Assembly (NCBI GenBank): GCA_020740775.1
Contig: JAHEWK010000007.1
Coordinates: 2,356,001-2,420,000, forward strand
Direction of reading: 5' to 3'
Length of the DNA stretch: 64,000 nucleotides
Origin: Ilyonectria destructans
Taxonomy: Eukaryota; Ascomycota; Sordariomycetes; Hypocreales; Nectriaceae
The position numbers were made by a program, and so were the translations under genes. This document shows, one piece after another, positions 12,046-22,420 of the stretch (position 1 is its first letter; every line of letters begins with the position of its first letter). Under the pieces are notes generated by a model, which searched no databases, was not told the DNA's origin, and saw nothing but the letters and a program-made list of their open reading frames with translations.

Positions 12046-13292
12046 GGCGACGGAGTTGGTTTGTCTTGGAAAAGCTGTGCTGTGTCGGTGGACGAAGTCG
12101 AGCCCGATGGAATGATGTTCAACGAGGAAGAAAACTTGTTGAGGTCTATCCTGACTACACGATTATGGGGAGGACCTGGGATATTTACAGGTAGTGTTCG
12201 TGCCCATGCTCTCCTAGAGCTCATTGAAGGAGGACATCTTCCACGTCGATAGTCTTCTCTGCCAATTTGCCAATACGCCACACCGGATTGGAGAAGGCGC
12301 CGCCATGACAAGATTAGAAGATTCCTGACTTCAAGCTATCGGTATTACGGCAGTGGAGGAAGTAGATACACACACCCGGTAGCCCGTGTCACAGGAGATT
12401 GAAATCCAAGCGTGGGGAATGCGGAACAATTCCCAAACCAGGCTAGTGCATAATCATAATGCCGGCCGCTCTCGGTGACCTTGTCAGCTGCACTGCGGAG
12501 AGACCTGGCAATGACTAGTTGGAACCCAAAGATAGCGGCTGGGGGAGCAGGGTTTCGAGGCAGTAGCTCGCTTCTGGTGCCCCTGACATCCCCGCAAATG
12601 GTGCGTGGTGCTTACTGGTATCAGGGGGACGACAGTGCCAACTTGGATATTACCAAGCTGAAGATATTGCCGTGGAGGTTTGCGGAAGAATTGCCCCATA
12701 CATATCTTTTGCCTCGCGTGAAAGCCAAGACCTGGGGTTTGCGGAAGAATTCCCCATCCCAGGCAAAGTATATCCCATCATCACCTCGGTCGTCTAACTC
12801 CGCAGCCAATGATGTTGAGGTAGCTGATCTAAGACTTGCTACCAAATGGGTATCGTTAACGCGGCAAGACCGTTGACTCATGACCTCGGGCTTGTTATTA
12901 TTCCCAGCTCCAACAAGTAGTGAAGCAGGTGGGTTCCCGATACGTGGTTGTGGCTGCATTGGTCAACTTGGCGACGACGCAAGGAAAACAGCTTGACGCA
13001 TGAGGCTAAACTTCAAGGGCACACTGATGAATCGCCACCCTGATATCCGCGGCAGTGATATCCGGGGCAACGCTAGATGGTTTGATGCATTACCTCATTC
13101 ACTCAATAATGACCCTCTTTCTGGATCAGGCGTCGGCATGTCAGTGTCCAGTCACATGGAGTTGCCACCTATTCCAATATATATATAACAACCAAGTCAG
13201 CCAAATCAAAGTACTTTACCCAGAGCAGCCAAAACCTCAACCCCATTCTCCCATTCACCACGATTCTTCTCATCTCTTCCAATATCTCTACC
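12046..13292. promoter_or_regulatory. 1.25-kb divergent intergenic region with three copies of a TGCGGAA-AATT-CCC motif
   Basis: No gene was found. Three copies of a motif, TGCGGAA(C/G)AATT followed by CCC within one or two bases, start at 12420, 12681 and 12740. The latter two are 59 bp apart and nearly identical over about 17 bp. CGG half-sites are the classic target of Zn2Cys6 regulators, so these could be shared operators of the permease and the aminotransferase. The TATA-like ATATATATA near 13178 lies about 115 bp before the aminotransferase start. Confidence 0.4.
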
Positions 13293-14880
13293 ATGGCGAC
13301 CAAGACCGGTGAACCTCTATCTGCGTCCGTCCAGGCCCTTATGGACCAGGAGGAGAGATACTCTGCCGGAACCTTCGGTTCTACTCCAGGGTTTATCGTC
13401 TCCGGAAAAGGTTCGACTCTTGTTGTAAGTCATCTGATGATGAGATGGTTATTCGAGTTTGTCATGTTAATCGTATCGATTTGCCCAACATAGGATGTTG
13501 ACGGCAGGGAAATCATCGACTTCATCTGCATGCTCAGTGCCACCAACCTAGGACACTGCCACCCGGAGATTACCAAGGCCATAATTGAATCGACGCAGAA
13601 AGGTTTTTCTCTTGACCTACACCACACCAGGCCACTATATTCTAATATTTGGATACTTAGTCACTCTCACCAACTTTGCTACCCACAGCGCGGAGTGGCC
13701 CAAGGTTGCGAAGACGCTCTGCGATAAGTTTGGTTACGACAAAGTTTCACCCATGGTGACCGGCGCCGAAGCCGCTGATGCCGCTTGCAAATTTGCCAGA
13801 AAATGGGCCATCAAGACTAAAGGAGTCGCCCCGGAGGATGCCCTTGTCCTTGGATGCTCCGACAACTATCATGGCGTGACTGCTGGCATCTGGTCAATCA
13901 TGGAACCGTATGCGCAACGCGGTGAGTCAACCCGACAATAGCCCTTCTTTGGGTCACATTGCTAATATCTCGTAGACTATGGTGTTGTGAGCAAGAATTT
14001 AACCAACCTTAATCCCCGAACAGGGCGAGTTCTTCGCTATGGCCACGTTGAGGACTTTGAGGAGGTTCTCGAAGAATTCCATGGACGTGTAGCAGGCATC
14101 ATCATGGAGTGCATCCACGGCCATCTCCCGTGAGTTTCTCCATTTTGCATACCACCCCTTGTGCCGTTGGTGCTGTGAGACCCTTTCTTACTAAACGTCT
14201 CATCTCTCAGCTCTTTCGAAGAGGAGATCCAATTCGCCATTAGCGTTCGCCAGCTTTGCAAGAAGTACAACGTTCTGTTTATCGCCGATGAAGTGCGCAT
14301 GGGCTCTGCAAAGACCGGAAAGTTCCTCTGCAGTGATTGGATGGGTCCCGAGAACAAACCTGATATGGTAACCATGGGCAAGTCTATCACTGCGGGAGCT
14401 TACCCTGCGTCCTATATCCTCGGAAATGACGAGGTCATGACTCTCATCAAGCCATACGAGTCCGGCAGCACTTTTGGTATGGCTGCTGCAGCCAATGCCG
14501 CAACGCTTGCTGCTCTCCGCGTCTACGACGAGGAAAAGCTCCTCGACCGAGCCACCGCTATTGGAGATAAGTGGGCAAAGATTACCTCTTCATGGAAATA
14601 CCCCTTTATTAAACACATCACGAATCGGGGTGCTGATGCGTGTATTTACATCAAGCCTAAGTGCGGATCGGTCACTGGTCGCCGTATTTGTAGGCTAGCC
14701 TTCCAGAGGGGTGTGTTTATTTATCCCCATGGCGAGCGCATTCGGGTCGGAATGGCACTGACCATTACGGACGAGGAGTTTGACAAGGGTATGCGCATCC
14801 TGAAGAGCGTTTTGGATGATATCGAGTCGTATGGGGAGATGCCTGGATCTATTCATGAGGCAGAAACGCCTAGAGTTTAG
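13293..14880 (+). CDS. PLP-dependent class III aminotransferase, ornithine-aminotransferase-like
   Basis: Five exons, 13293-13424, 13494-13602, 13661-13921, 13976-14129 and 14211-14880, encode 441 residues, the size of ornithine aminotransferase. The N-terminal VDGREIIDF...NLGHCHPEI, the cofactor-site IADEV motif and MVTMGKSITAGAYPAS with the Schiff-base lysine (about Lys276) fit fold-type I class III enzymes. GSTFGMAAAANAA is the usual phosphate-binding stretch. Differences from standard ornithine aminotransferase are the ECIHGH segment, where VEPIQGE is expected, and DEVRMGSAKTGKF in place of DEIQTGLARTG. These are substrate-site neighbours, so the amino donor may be an omega-amino compound other than ornithine. 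It is divergent from a GABA/choline-type permease. Confidence 0.88.
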
Positions 14881-15364
14881 AAATAGCTGATCTCTTAGTA
14901 AAGAAATAGATCTTTTTAGAGTGGACTTGAACTAGACTGGCTCACATTATTTGTCCGAAATGTTGAATGAATTTTGTTGAGACTTTAAACGTATCCGAAA
15001 GGACTAAGTACTCCGTGGAGGTTACGACCCAGAAATCTCAACCGATCTGAAGTTCAGCCAGACGAAGGTTTGAGCTTTGCAATCTAGCCGCACTCGACGC
15101 TTGATCTAAATAGGTGCAAGAATTAAACGCGAGTACAAATGTAAAACATGTCAATCCTCACTATTTAGAAACCATTGCATGGTACTTTAACCACACAGGC
15201 GGACAAAGTACACGCCACGACGTCAGCGGCATCATGTCATCAACTCCATCTAGAGTGAGTAGAAGAACATAAGACTTAGAAGGGACAATGTGTGATCAAA
15301 TCCTTCATCTAAATTAAATACCTAGAGGATTGATCTCTACATTGCAGTAGTTGTAATTTTAGAA
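14881..15364. other. Convergent 3' intergenic region
   Basis: AT-rich spacer between the 3' ends of the aminotransferase and the hydrolase gene. Nothing beyond probable untranslated regions was recognised. Confidence 0.5.
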
Positions 15365-16001
15365 CTAGACAATATCCTTGCTCTGAATGATGGTTCCAAA
15401 TGCATCACCAATCTCTGCCATAACAACCTTAACAAGTTGCTCCGCGCTCGCGCCTGGGACATCTCTATCGCCAATGGCATCCTCGGCCAAAATGACATCG
15501 TACCCGAGCTGTGCACCATGTCGAGCAGTGGTAGAAACACAAACATGTGCCTATAATTCGCTGATTAGTAAAAGATGCACAATGCTGTTGTAGATTCCAG
15601 CTTACCATGTATCCCGTCAGCACAATCTTCTTGGATGAGATGGATTGGAGATGCTGCTCGAGATCGGTGCTTGCAAACGAGCTGGGATAATTCTTCACGA
15701 CGACTTTCTCGCCTGCCCGAGGAGTGAGCTCCTCAAACTCCTCAGCCAACTTCGTGTTGGGGGTGAACACTGGTGCTCCGTCGGGTGTCGCATGAACAAC
15801 GTGAACTACATTTCCGCCGCCCTGTCGATATTTTTCAAGGAGTGAAGCAATAACCTTGCGAGAGGTGGAGACATTTGACACTTGAAGTTTGCCCTCGGCG
15901 TACTCGTTCTGCGCGTCGATGATGATCAAGGTGCTATCTTTAACGGATGCCGTGGACGGCGGAACGCCGAGCATCTGGCGGAACGAACTGGGAGAAGCCA
16001 T
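15365..16001 (-). CDS. Isochorismatase-family cysteine hydrolase
   Basis: Two exons, 15606-16001 and 15365-15550, encode 193 residues, normal for the family. The intron (GTAAGC...TTATAG, 55 bp) joins TGYM|AHVCVS. The Asp-Lys-Cys catalytic triad is visible: Asp29 in [10 protein letters not shown], Lys103 in [10 protein letters not shown] and Cys136 in [10 protein letters not shown]. Family members hydrolyse vinyl ethers or, more often in fungi, amides and related small molecules; which one applies here cannot be told. The product lacks a signal peptide and should be cytosolic. It lies convergent to the aminotransferase. Confidence 0.9.
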
Positions 16002-16646
16002 TGTACAATGTTTCGAAAATCTTAAACGAGTTTAAAAGTTGGTGTGCAGATTGGTCTCTACCTGAACGTCGCCGAGTATTATAGCCATCTTCCGATCTAA
16101 AGCTGCGGAGAAGACGATTGCGTCATTGGCCATCGAGTCCCGCAACCGATTTCTTGGCGGACAATGATACCTAATTCGGCTAGAGTGGATGCCCCTCCGG
16201 AACGCTTACATCACTCATCTCGGTACTTGCGACGGCTCACGGCCGAACTATCCTTTTGCCCGGGATTACCAATACCAATCTCTGATTTATCTCTCATGAT
16301 ACCCTGTAGGAGCATAGGAACAACATAATGCGGGGGTGAAGGGGCGGTTGATGAACCCTCCCTACTAAAAGCTCTCGTCCGTCTGCTAATTTAGCGGCAT
16401 TATTTTATTCTGTGTGCTTTCGATTAGTCATGTTGCAATACTATCTACTGTTGTCTTCGTAATCCATGGTTATGGAACAGAAAGTATGAAGCATCGACAT
16501 CCTTGGCGGGTTATATGACCGGAGCCAGTTAGGTAGAACATTGTTAAACGGCATATATTGCTTCAGTTTCCTTCAGAACCGACCTGATCACACAATACAC
16601 TTGTCACTGTAACCTGTTTCTGGTTGCCATATCAATCGCTATAAAG
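16002..16646. other. Divergent intergenic region
   Basis: Holds the promoters of the isochorismatase-like gene and the small membrane-protein gene. I see no coding frame and no clear repeat. Confidence 0.45.
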
Positions 16647-17094
16647 ATGGCATTGTCATCCTCCACTCTGTACTATACCGCAGCGGCGTTGAACATCATT
16701 TCGATACCGGGTCACTATTTTTTCGGAATCCAACATGTTGATCCCGCGATCGCCGAAATACCCATCTCTTCGGAGCTCGCTCTTGGAAAAGCGACGGCCA
16801 CGACTGCTTGGGACATGGTGAACGGCATGCTGGCGATCCTTGGTACGCGATATCCGGCAGTTGGTCTGACATTGCTGTCAAAACTTTAGCTAACAGCGCG
16901 GTCCAGGTCTTCTTAACTATAAATGGGCCAAGACTGGAGGCCCCAAGCCGCTCGAAGAAAAGATTATTGTTTGGACCACTCTGGCTTTAGGCTCATATGT
17001 CGGTTTGCGATACTTCAAGGTCAAGTCATACGCAGGCCTCGGCTGTTTATGGGCGGCGCCTTGGCTGACTGCAGCCGCCACCCTGCTGCCATAA
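16647..17094 (+). CDS. Small fungal integral membrane protein, function unknown
   Basis: Two exons, 16647-16842 and 16907-17094, with a 64-bp intron (GTACGC donor, GTCCAG acceptor) give 127 residues. Splicing joins MLAIL|GLLNYKWAKTG and keeps frame. Hydropathy by eye suggests four short transmembrane stretches: residues about 7-28, 52-70, 81-96 and 104-124. There is an FFGIQHVDP loop near the start. I do not recognise a named family with certainty; proteins of this size and pattern are common as uncharacterised ascomycete membrane proteins. It is divergent from the isochorismatase-like gene. Confidence 0.65.
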
Positions 17095-18083
17095 TAAGGG
17101 AGGATTACATTGCAAGGTCTTGCGGATAATGATACTGAGAATAGTTTAGTGTTGCTTGGGTAATCAATCGCCTCAGGTCTCCACCTCGGGCGACACCTTA
17201 TTGAGTTCACTTGTGGCTAGTCGAATCACCAAGACTCAGACACCCTACGAAGTGCCATGGGGCGGGCACCAGACACGGCATAGAAATCTAGATTCCGAGA
17301 TATTTTCCATTCAAATCATTTCGTGCATCCTTACGCAATAAAATTGAAGCAACTACTGTTAAGTTTTCCCGGGACATGGAGAAGTGTACTGGATAGCTCG
17401 GTGCGGACCTCGCGACACATCCTTGCACTGAGAGGAATGGTGTGTTTGATACTCTAAAAATTGGCCGGATTAATTTAATGGACAATGGCACCACAACACT
17501 TAATGGCGAGGTTCTATATACATACTACCCGACAGATAAAATAAGTACTCATTCACTGGCCTCTGAGATGTGAGAACGATAACCACGAACATGATACGGA
17601 GACAATCGGCGTAACCATTCCTCCGAGCTTCGGCACAACTGTCCCCCCGACAGCACATCTACTATTTTATACAAGTATAAGTAGCTGCAGAAAGGAGCTT
17701 CGGTATAATCGCTCGCCCGTCTACACTCCATTCGACAATTGACTAACAAGCATACAGGAGCCTCGGTGCAACCACTTGCCCCGTAAACCCAATTAGGACA
17801 TTCCAACTTGTCCGCTAATCCTAACTCTTGGAATCCATTGGATATCGTACGACCGTATCAATAGATTTCAGGCTTCCCTTGTACTCATGCCACCTACGGA
17901 TGGGTTGATGACAATTGGAACTCCGCAAGGTTTTAGGCGCTGCAGCTCCGCATACCTTGAATCTTGATACTCCGCAAGCCGTTCAATAAGTGATGGGCTA
18001 TAAATGCCCGGGTCGTAGCCTTTGACTGTTCCAGATACTAGTAACACATATAATCCATCTTAAACCAAGGCACCAACACAACA
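17095..18083. other. Intergenic, degenerate GAGCTTCGG repeats, no gene
   Basis: No supported gene. Three related GAGC(T/C)TCGG elements begin at 17625, 17695 and 17758, in a stretch that otherwise shows no coding pattern; they may be remnants of an old tandem repeat. The distal end contains the CTCCGCA cluster listed separately. Confidence 0.35.
17921..17976 (+). promoter_or_regulatory. Three evenly spaced CTCCGCA direct repeats upstream of the SDR gene
   Basis: CTCCGCA occurs at 17921, 17946 and 17970, spaced 25 and 24 bp, and two of the copies extend to ACTCCGCAAG. They lie 108-163 bp before the SDR start codon, a normal place for regulator sites. Spacing of roughly two and a half helical turns is regular. 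The TCCGCA core contains the CCG half-site used by Zn2Cys6 proteins. Function is inferred. Confidence 0.4.
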
Positions 18084-18974
18084 ATGGCAGGGAAGAGAAC
18101 AATTCTGATAACGGGCTGCTCCGACGGCAGTCTCGGGTCTGCTCTAGCCTTGGCCTTGCATCAAGTCGGATGGCGCGTCTTTGCGTCTGCGCGCAACCTA
18201 TCAAAGCTATCGGCCGTCGAAGCTGTCGGTATCGAATGCGTGCAGATGGACGTGGGGTCCGACGAGTCCGTCTCCGCCGCCGTTGAGCAGGTCAAGCAGC
18301 TGACTGGTGGCTCGCTGGATGGCCTCATCAACAACGCCGGTGGCGGGTACAGCACGCCCGTTATCCACATAGATATCGACAAAATCCACGAGCTGTTCGA
18401 GCTCAATGTCTTCTCCATCATCAGAGCCACACGATCGTTTCTGCCACTGCTTCTCAAGTCGGAACGCGGCGCCATTGTTGCCAACAACACTTCGGGTTCC
18501 GGCTTGCTCGGTGCCGGAATGCCTTTCCAAGGGGCCTACAATTCCTCCAAGGCAGCTGCTTCAAGCATAACAGAGGCCCTTCGCACGGAACTGGCGCCCT
18601 TTGGTATCCGGGTCATCAACCTTGTAACCGGCGCCGTCAAGTCGACCTTCTTTAAAAACACGCCTGATTGCGAGCTGCCGGCGGACTCCATCTACAACCT
18701 GGCCAAGGAGGCGATTGAGGGGCCGATGTCTGGTATTCAACCTGAGATGAAACACACGGATTCGGCAACGTGGGCCAAGCAGGTGGCTGGCGATATCAGC
18801 CAACGCAACCCAGCGCACTTGGTGTTCAGGGGATCCATGGCGGGTTCGGGGAGACTCGTCACTTTGCTGCCGACTGGCACCATGGATGGAACCTTCAAGA
18901 AGATGGCTGGTATAACCGTGTTGGAACGTAAGATACGGGAGCAGGGCGGATTGGAGAAACTGCAACAGTCGTGA
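18084..18974 (+). CDS. Short-chain dehydrogenase/reductase, AYR1-like
   Basis: A single-exon gene of 296 residues. The Rossmann NAD(P) motif is TGCSDGSLG (residues 10-18), the structural NNAG is at 83-86 and the catalytic YNSSK gives Tyr152 and Lys156, with Ser137 as the likely third residue. The arrangement and the extended C-terminus resemble fungal 1-acyldihydroxyacetone-phosphate reductase (Ayr1) and related classical SDRs, which act on keto groups of lipids or steroids. The NNTSGSG region deviates from the usual S-S-x-G form. It has its own promoter with repeated CTCCGCA sites. Exact substrate unknown. Confidence 0.88.
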   Translation: MAGKRTILITGCSDGSLGSALALALHQVGWRVFASARNLSKLSAVEAVGIECVQMDVGSDESVSAAVEQVKQLTGGSLDGLINNAGGGYSTPVIHIDIDKIHELFELNVFSIIRATRSFLPLLLKSERGAIVANNTSGSGLLGAGMPFQGAYNSSKAAASSITEALRTELAPFGIRVINLVTGAVKSTFFKNTPDCELPADSIYNLAKEAIEGPMSGIQPEMKHTDSATWAKQVAGDISQRNPAHLVFRGSMAGSGRLVTLLPTGTMDGTFKKMAGITVLERKIREQGGLEKLQQS

Positions 18975-19743
18975 ACCCGGGACCCCAATGGGACTCGGTA
19001 GATAACAGGCGCTTGATGTACGTTTAGATCATCCAACTTGGAATCTTTAGAGAAATGTTATAAACTTATCGAGAAGAAGAGTAGCAGTCCTCATATTAAG
19101 CTTGTAACTCCCCGTGAATGACAAATAGTCAATGGCTGGACTTGCACTGGTCTTGAGAAGCTGATTCAGCCGCCAGCTCGGACTAAATTGATTGCAAATC
19201 CAGGGATGGATTTGTAGGGCGGTATGACAATCCTTAACAACCATTACATTTCTCGGAAAATTTATATAAAAAAAAGTCGCGACAAATCTCTATTACCGAT
19301 TCGTCTCAGAAGACAGACGCAATGTCATTTGTCTTGGCGGGCAATGAATCCTAGAACGGTTAGTGCTGCGTCATCTCAGATGTCACCGAGTCGAGATGTG
19401 GATACCCAAACTAAACTTCTCGATGGGTAATCGGCTTCCTGATGATGAATTGATAAAGTCTTGATTTGTACATGCTTACAAAAGGCATTTTCACACGACT
19501 ATTCTGTGCTCTGATTGTCAAGATTGATCCATAATTGGTTAGCGGCTACTACGTATAGGGCGCGCTCACAACTTGATGAAAACGATTTAATGGAAAGTTT
19601 CTAGATAAATGGCATCATCTCCTACCTTTCTCAACCTTCATCATCCACCACTCAAACGCATCGGATTCTAAAAGCTAAATCCTGCTTGAGTTTTCTTCTC
19701 CCCTTCGCAGACCATACCCTCAGCATCAACATCAAACGACGCA
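18975..19743. other. Intergenic, no gene seen
   Basis: Spacer between two same-strand genes; it contains an A-rich run near 19266 but no coding frame or repeat that I can support. Confidence 0.45.
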
Positions 19744-20568
19744 ATGGCTCCCTCAGGCTTTAAAAGCAACATCGGCATCACCCACATCGGAACCGCCACA
19801 GCAATTTTGCACATTGATGGAGTAAATTTCCTCACCGACCCCTTCTTCTCCCCAGCAGGGACCGTCTTCGAAGTAGGCCCGGATGCTGTTCTTAAGAACA
19901 CTGAGGACCCGGCCATGGGGTTGGAAGACCTCCCTCACATCGACGCCGTTTTGCTCAGTCATGAAGACCATCCGGACAATCTCGATGAGTTGGGTCGTCA
20001 GCTTCTCAATGGTCGTCATGTCTTGACTACTTCGGACGGAGCTTCCAAGTTGGCTCCCCGCCCCGACGTCAAGGGAATGAAGCCATGGGACAAGGTCGAG
20101 CTTCAGCTGGGCGGCAAAACGTTCCAGATTACCGCTACGCCATGCCAGCATCTGCCAGGCGGCGAATGCATCGGTTTCATCATCACCACCGACGATTTCG
20201 GAGTTAGCCCTGATGGTCGCCCCAACGCCATCTACTTCTCCGGCGACACTGTCTACATGGATGAACTTGCTAGAATCGGCGACATGTTCAACACCACCAT
20301 CGCCATGTTCAATATCGGAAACGCATTTGCCATTCTACCTACCGACCCACTTCAGATCACCATGGATGGCAAGCAGGCAACCCAACTCTTCCGCGACATC
20401 AAGGCCGATGTCCTTGTACCTATGCACTACGAATCCTGGGGTCACTTCACCCAGTTTGGTGCTGAATTAGCCAAGGCCTTCGAGGAGGAAGGGGTGTCGG
20501 ATCAGGTCCGCTGGCTTGTCCCGGGTAAGCTCGTTCCCAATATTATGGGAGTTGGAGCTCGTATTTAA
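19744..20568 (+). CDS. Metallo-beta-lactamase-fold hydrolase (Lactamase_B_2/UlaG-like)
   Basis: A single-exon gene of 274 residues. The metal-binding signature is SHEDHPDNLD (His73, Asp75, His76), in line with the H-x-[EH]-x-D-H class. FLTDPFFSP, the later FSGDTVYMDE aspartate and VPMHYESWGHF complete the binding site expected of the UlaG-like branch. No signal peptide is present. Family members cleave phosphodiesters or lactones; the substrate here is not evident. It lies tail to tail with a methyltransferase gene. Confidence 0.88.
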   Translation: MAPSGFKSNIGITHIGTATAILHIDGVNFLTDPFFSPAGTVFEVGPDAVLKNTEDPAMGLEDLPHIDAVLLSHEDHPDNLDELGRQLLNGRHVLTTSDGASKLAPRPDVKGMKPWDKVELQLGGKTFQITATPCQHLPGGECIGFIITTDDFGVSPDGRPNAIYFSGDTVYMDELARIGDMFNTTIAMFNIGNAFAILPTDPLQITMDGKQATQLFRDIKADVLVPMHYESWGHFTQFGAELAKAFEEEGVSDQVRWLVPGKLVPNIMGVGARI

Positions 20569-20880
20569 GATCACAACGTCGTGTTTATAGAAGGGTTAGA
20601 TACGGTAAAATTGAGTATTAGTTTCCATAGGATCCAATCGCAGAACTATTTTGTCTTACAAATGGCGTTATTCCTTCTTGTTAATGTGTAAAGCAACATG
20701 CTTGATTCTGCAAACTAACCCCCCTGTGTTCCAGTAACATGCCAAGTCGTCTAAGTAATTTTAATGCTCTCGAGAAAGTATTGGAAATCAGATCAAATGG
20801 TCAGTATACTATTACTGCGTCGTGCCTGGCGCCTTGAGGCATAACCCGGCACGTACACCCAGTTTCACATCCTACAACCA
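20569..20880. other. Convergent 3' spacer
   Basis: Short AT-rich interval between two convergent genes; nothing further seen. Confidence 0.5.
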
Positions 20881-21690
20881 TCATCTCGCCGCCGGACTAA
20901 AAACAGCAGACCAAACATCCATTGTCCGCGTGTTTTTAATGTTACCATTTGTTGCTACCGAGGACAAAACAGCGTCTCGTGCGGCACGTAGATATATCTT
21001 GGCTCTCTTGTCCTGTACGCAAGAGTCGATTTCCTCGAGGAACCTGGCTGAAGCTACCGTGTTTGTTTCCCAGAACCCGTCCTGAAGCTCTGGTTCGGGA
21101 ACTAGTACGGTCTCATGCTCCATCTTCCAACCTGCGCTTGTGCAAGTGTCCTTGATGCCAGTTGGGCTCAGAATGTTTTGAACATTTTCGTCACTCTCCA
21201 CTTTGTAACTCTCGAGACCTGCGCGGGCCAAGGCGGCGAGAACGTGGGCACAAGCAGCGGGGTGCGTTGCATGGAGAGCATACTCTGCGATACAAACTGT
21301 ATCGGTTCGATTCTTCAAAGCCCGAAGAATGGCCTCGAGTGTGTCGGGAGACTTGAAATACCAGATGCAATGTGACAGAATCGCAACATCCCATGTCTGG
21401 CCTTTCTTCGATGCCTCTTCGAGAAACTCTTCCGGAGAAGCTTGGTGCCATTTGATCCTATGGCCTAGAGGGCCGTTTGAAAGTTCGTCTTGAGCTTCTC
21501 CGAGAGTGGTAGGCGCGCCGTAGTCTAGTGGAGCTGGGTCGACAGCGTCGATGGTGCCAGATGGGCCGACGGCCTCAGCAAGTACTGACGTGCATTCTCC
21601 CTGGCCACAGCCAAGTTCGAGAATACGAGAGCCGGGTTTGATAACGGCCCAATCGCTTATAAGACGGTTTCTGTGTTCGGCCTGAGACAT
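20881..21690 (-). CDS. SAM-dependent methyltransferase
   Basis: A single-exon gene of 269 residues if translation starts at the first ATG (MSQAEHRNRLI). The class I Rossmann methyltransferase motif I is ILELGCGQGECTSVLAE (about residues 25-41), followed by IDAVDPAP as the acidic ribose-binding loop and VAILSHCIWYF as motif IV. The C-terminal part is variable, as in small-molecule methyltransferases of the Methyltransf_11/25 type. There is no neighbouring biosynthetic core enzyme, so the acceptor is unknown. Confidence 0.88.
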   Translation of the reverse strand: MSQAEHRNRLISDWAVIKPGSRILELGCGQGECTSVLAEAVGPSGTIDAVDPAPLDYGAPTTLGEAQDELSNGPLGHRIKWHQASPEEFLEEASKKGQTWDVAILSHCIWYFKSPDTLEAILRALKNRTDTVCIAEYALHATHPAACAHVLAALARAGLESYKVESDENVQNILSPTGIKDTCTSAGWKMEHETVLVPEPELQDGFWETNTVASARFLEEIDSCVQDKRAKIYLRAARDAVLSSVATNGNIKNTRTMDVWSAVFSPAAR

Positions 21691-22420
21691 TGCGGTTTTC
21701 AGATGCCTTTCAAGTTGCAATGAATGCGATGGAATCTAAAGGGACCTGGAAGGCAGATTGGATTGTTTGAGTCTCAGTACGTGAACAGGAGATCTCCCTT
21801 TTCTCGGGAATTCCTAGGCGTCTTTTATGTTTCCACTTGGTCCTCGTGTTAGTCCTCGCGCTGTTCCTCATGAAATTGATCGAAGCATAAGCAGAGGGTT
21901 TGTGAGTCACAAATTCTGAGTAGAGTCATACACCAAAGCGCTCCTGCCTGATTAGGACTTGTTCGGTTATCTCGGATGCAGTCACAAGTGGGGTAGTGTT
22001 GTGTGACTAACCAGTTTCCTTGGTTCAGCGTTTTCTTAGCCCAAACAACGAAGCAATTGAGATGGCACGGCGATTGGTCGTTCTGTATTATGCACTAACC
22101 ATCTGGAGAGAAGTCGAAACATTGAAATGGAAGCTGAAGAGCTTCATGGCTTCATGAACTCAATTGTTGCGTTGGAATGTGTCGCTTAATTCAAATCTAG
22201 GTCCTGGCTTACGTGAGCGTGGCAGCCTGACCTGGGTGCGTACCGCGAAGTTAGGCATCCTTGCATCTGTGAATCAAGGCTTTATTCGATCCGATGCCAA
22301 CCGCATTAATCTTTCAGAAAACACACTGAAAGCACCATTACTCTATTCTTTGTCACCAGGCTCTTGTTACTCAGAAACGTCGCGATGCATAATGTTTTGT
22401 GGAGAGAGCTGTGATCCATA
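21691..22420. other. Divergent intergenic region
   Basis: Contains the promoters of the methyltransferase and of the HET-domain gene. No gene or repeat recognised. Confidence 0.45.

Noticed and set aside
11895..12311. Minus-strand open frame upstream of and overlapping the permease start
   Set aside because: It is in a different frame from the permease and has no domain; the permease start is well placed.
17549..17806. Minus-strand frame with repeated TEAP elements
   Set aside because: The pattern reflects degenerate GAGCTTCGG DNA repeats, not a protein family I can support.
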